Assembly: GCF_902459565.1 (NCBI RefSeq) | Contig: NZ_CABPSN010000001.1 | Location: 434,001 to 498,000 of the forward strand | Direction of reading: 5' to 3' | Origin: Pandoraea aquatica | GTDB lineage: Bacteria > Pseudomonadota > Gammaproteobacteria > Burkholderiales > Burkholderiaceae | Length of the DNA stretch: 64,000 bases | In this document: positions 63,139 through 64,000 of the stretch, in pieces | How the letters are laid out: every line of letters starts with the position of its first letter | Position numbering within the stretch: position 1 is the first letter of the stretch | Made by a program: the position numbers and the translations under genes | Notes under the pieces: generated by a model | Database searches by the model: none | The model's input: the letters and a program-made list of their open reading frames with translations, nothing else | Told to the model about the DNA's origin: nothing

Positions 63139-63792
63139 ATGGCCGAAACCATTGCCGCACGGATCTGCCGCGTATTGACGGGCGAAATCATCGACGGCCG
63201 GCTGCCCCCCGGTCAGAAGCTTGAAGAAGTCGTGCTGGCCGAGCGCTTCAAGGCGTCGCGCACGCCCATTCGCGAAGCGCTGCGCGAGCTGAACGCCCGC
63301 GGCCTCATCGAACTCACGCCGCACAAGGGGGGGGTCGTCGCAAGCATCAGCGTCGACGACCTGTCCGACATGCTCGAAGCGATGTGCGAACTCGATGCGC
63401 TTTGCTGCCGACTGAGTGCACAGCGCATGAGCGCCATGCAGAAGAAACAACTGGAGATGATTCACGTCCAGAGCAAGCAATGCATGGACGCGGGCGACGA
63501 AGCCGGATATCTCGCGCTCAACCGCGAGTTCCACCAGTTGCTGAGCGCTGGCACGCAGAACAAGACGCTGATGGCCCTGATCGACAGCCATCGAGAACGG
63601 CTCGCCCCGTTCCGGGCGGCGCAGTCCGACGTCGAAGAGCGTTTCACCGTGTCGTTCGACGAACACGACCGCGTGGTGGAAGCCGTGCTGGCCGCCGATG
63701 CCGAAGCGGCCTATAACGCAATGCGCAGCCACACGGCACGCCTGAGCATCCACGTACTCGAACGTCTGCAACACAGCCGCAAGGACGACTGA
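63139..63792 (+). CDS. GntR-family regulator with FCD domain
   Basis: This 217-residue protein has a winged helix (ICRVLTGEIIDGRLPPGQKLEEVVLAERFKASRTPIREALREL) with the GntR PPGxxLxE...RTPxREAL signature, and an all-helical FCD effector domain with NREFHQLL and SHTARLS His residues that usually bind a metal. FCD regulators sense small organic acids. It is divergent from the VOC/porin/LVIVD set, and near-identical palindromes occur at its own promoter and at those of its neighbours, so it is the best candidate for controlling both catabolic sets. A good terminator follows. Confidence 0.93.
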   Translation: MAETIAARICRVLTGEIIDGRLPPGQKLEEVVLAERFKASRTPIREALRELNARGLIELTPHKGGVVASISVDDLSDMLEAMCELDALCCRLSAQRMSAMQKKQLEMIHVQSKQCMDAGDEAGYLALNREFHQLLSAGTQNKTLMALIDSHRERLAPFRAAQSDVEERFTVSFDEHDRVVEAVLAADAEAAYNAMRSHTARLSIHVLERLQHSRKDD

Positions 63793-63824
63793 TCTCGCGC
63801 GCGCACCACCCGTCGCCCGCACCC

Positions 63825-63862
63825 AGCCCATGCCCGCCCCGCGCGCATGGGCTTTTCTTTTG
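63825..63862 (+). terminator. Rho-independent terminator after gntR
   Basis: AGCCCATGC (63825-63833) pairs with GCATGGGCT (63845-63853) across an 11-nt loop and is followed directly by tttcttttg. It is a textbook terminator, 33 bases after the gntR stop. Confidence 0.85.
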
Positions 63863-64000
63863 TCTGTCCCCTTCCAATTCGTCGATTGGTCAGCGCCCGG
63901 GCCGCAAGTGCCAATCCAGACGCGACGCCGCTTCGCGCGGAGGTGTCACTAATAGTGCGCATCCGTCGCGAGGTTGAACATCCGCCACCGCTGCCTACCC
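63863..64000. other. Window end without an identifiable gene
   Basis: The last 138 bases show short open frames on both strands but no start, ribosome site or recognisable motif. The next gene probably begins or ends beyond the window. Confidence 0.5.

Noticed and set aside
63711-63962. A minus-strand open frame at the right edge
   Set aside because: Overlaps the gntR end and its terminator; Arg-rich and without a ribosome site.

Overview
The window looks like chromosome of a high-GC betaproteobacterium of the family Burkholderiaceae, most like Pandoraea or a close relative. The evidence is the type of the trimeric porins (three full-length genes), the many LysR regulators beside single metabolic operons, a DUF4148 small secreted protein, mitochondrial-type aconitase, and the hut operon layout. 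The genus is an inference from protein style, not a database result. No rRNA, tRNA, insertion sequence, phage or CRISPR array was seen. Coding is dense and most genes are metabolic or transport genes.

Layout: 1-1.2 kb, end of a TonB-dependent receptor. 1.2-9.9 kb, small redox and transport units, each beside a LysR gene (an SDR with a tautomerase, an MFS exporter, a HAD hydrolase with a D-threonine-aldolase-like enzyme, a flavin monooxygenase with a sulfonate-type binding protein). 10-11 kb, three stem-loops and a Tyr/Pro-repeat protein of unknown function. 11.1-16.4 kb, aconitase, an alginate-lyase-like enzyme and two LysR genes. 16.6-21.2 kb, a compact five-gene ABC importer operon ending in a LOG-family protein. 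21.3-22.5 kb, a porin. 22.9-30.8 kb, a complete histidine utilisation locus (hutC, hutU, hutH, a permease, hutI, hutG) with a palindromic operator before hutU. 31.3-36.4 kb, a LysR gene, a nitrate/taurine-type ABC importer and an FAD amine-oxidase-like enzyme. 36.5-48.7 kb, a mixed region: an SDR/AraC pair, a DUF4157 (eCIS-core) putative effector, a two-component system, a TlpA-like lipoprotein, a methyltransferase/Rrf2 pair and two unknown proteins.

48.8-63.8 kb holds what I consider the most interesting system. A nine-gene minus-strand cluster runs from 57.9 to 48.8 kb: FAH-family hydrolase, ABC binding protein, extradiol-type VOC enzyme, permease, ATPase, alpha/beta hydrolase, DapA-family aldolase, porin and amino-acid-type permease. 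A divergent D-2-hydroxyacid dehydrogenase lies at its head. A second minus-strand set (VOC enzyme, porin, secreted LVIVD-repeat protein) follows, and an FCD-type GntR regulator is divergent from it. Near-identical TGTATACA palindromes lie at four promoters here, including the regulator's own. I infer a single regulon that takes up and degrades an unidentified ring-containing or acylpyruvate-yielding compound.
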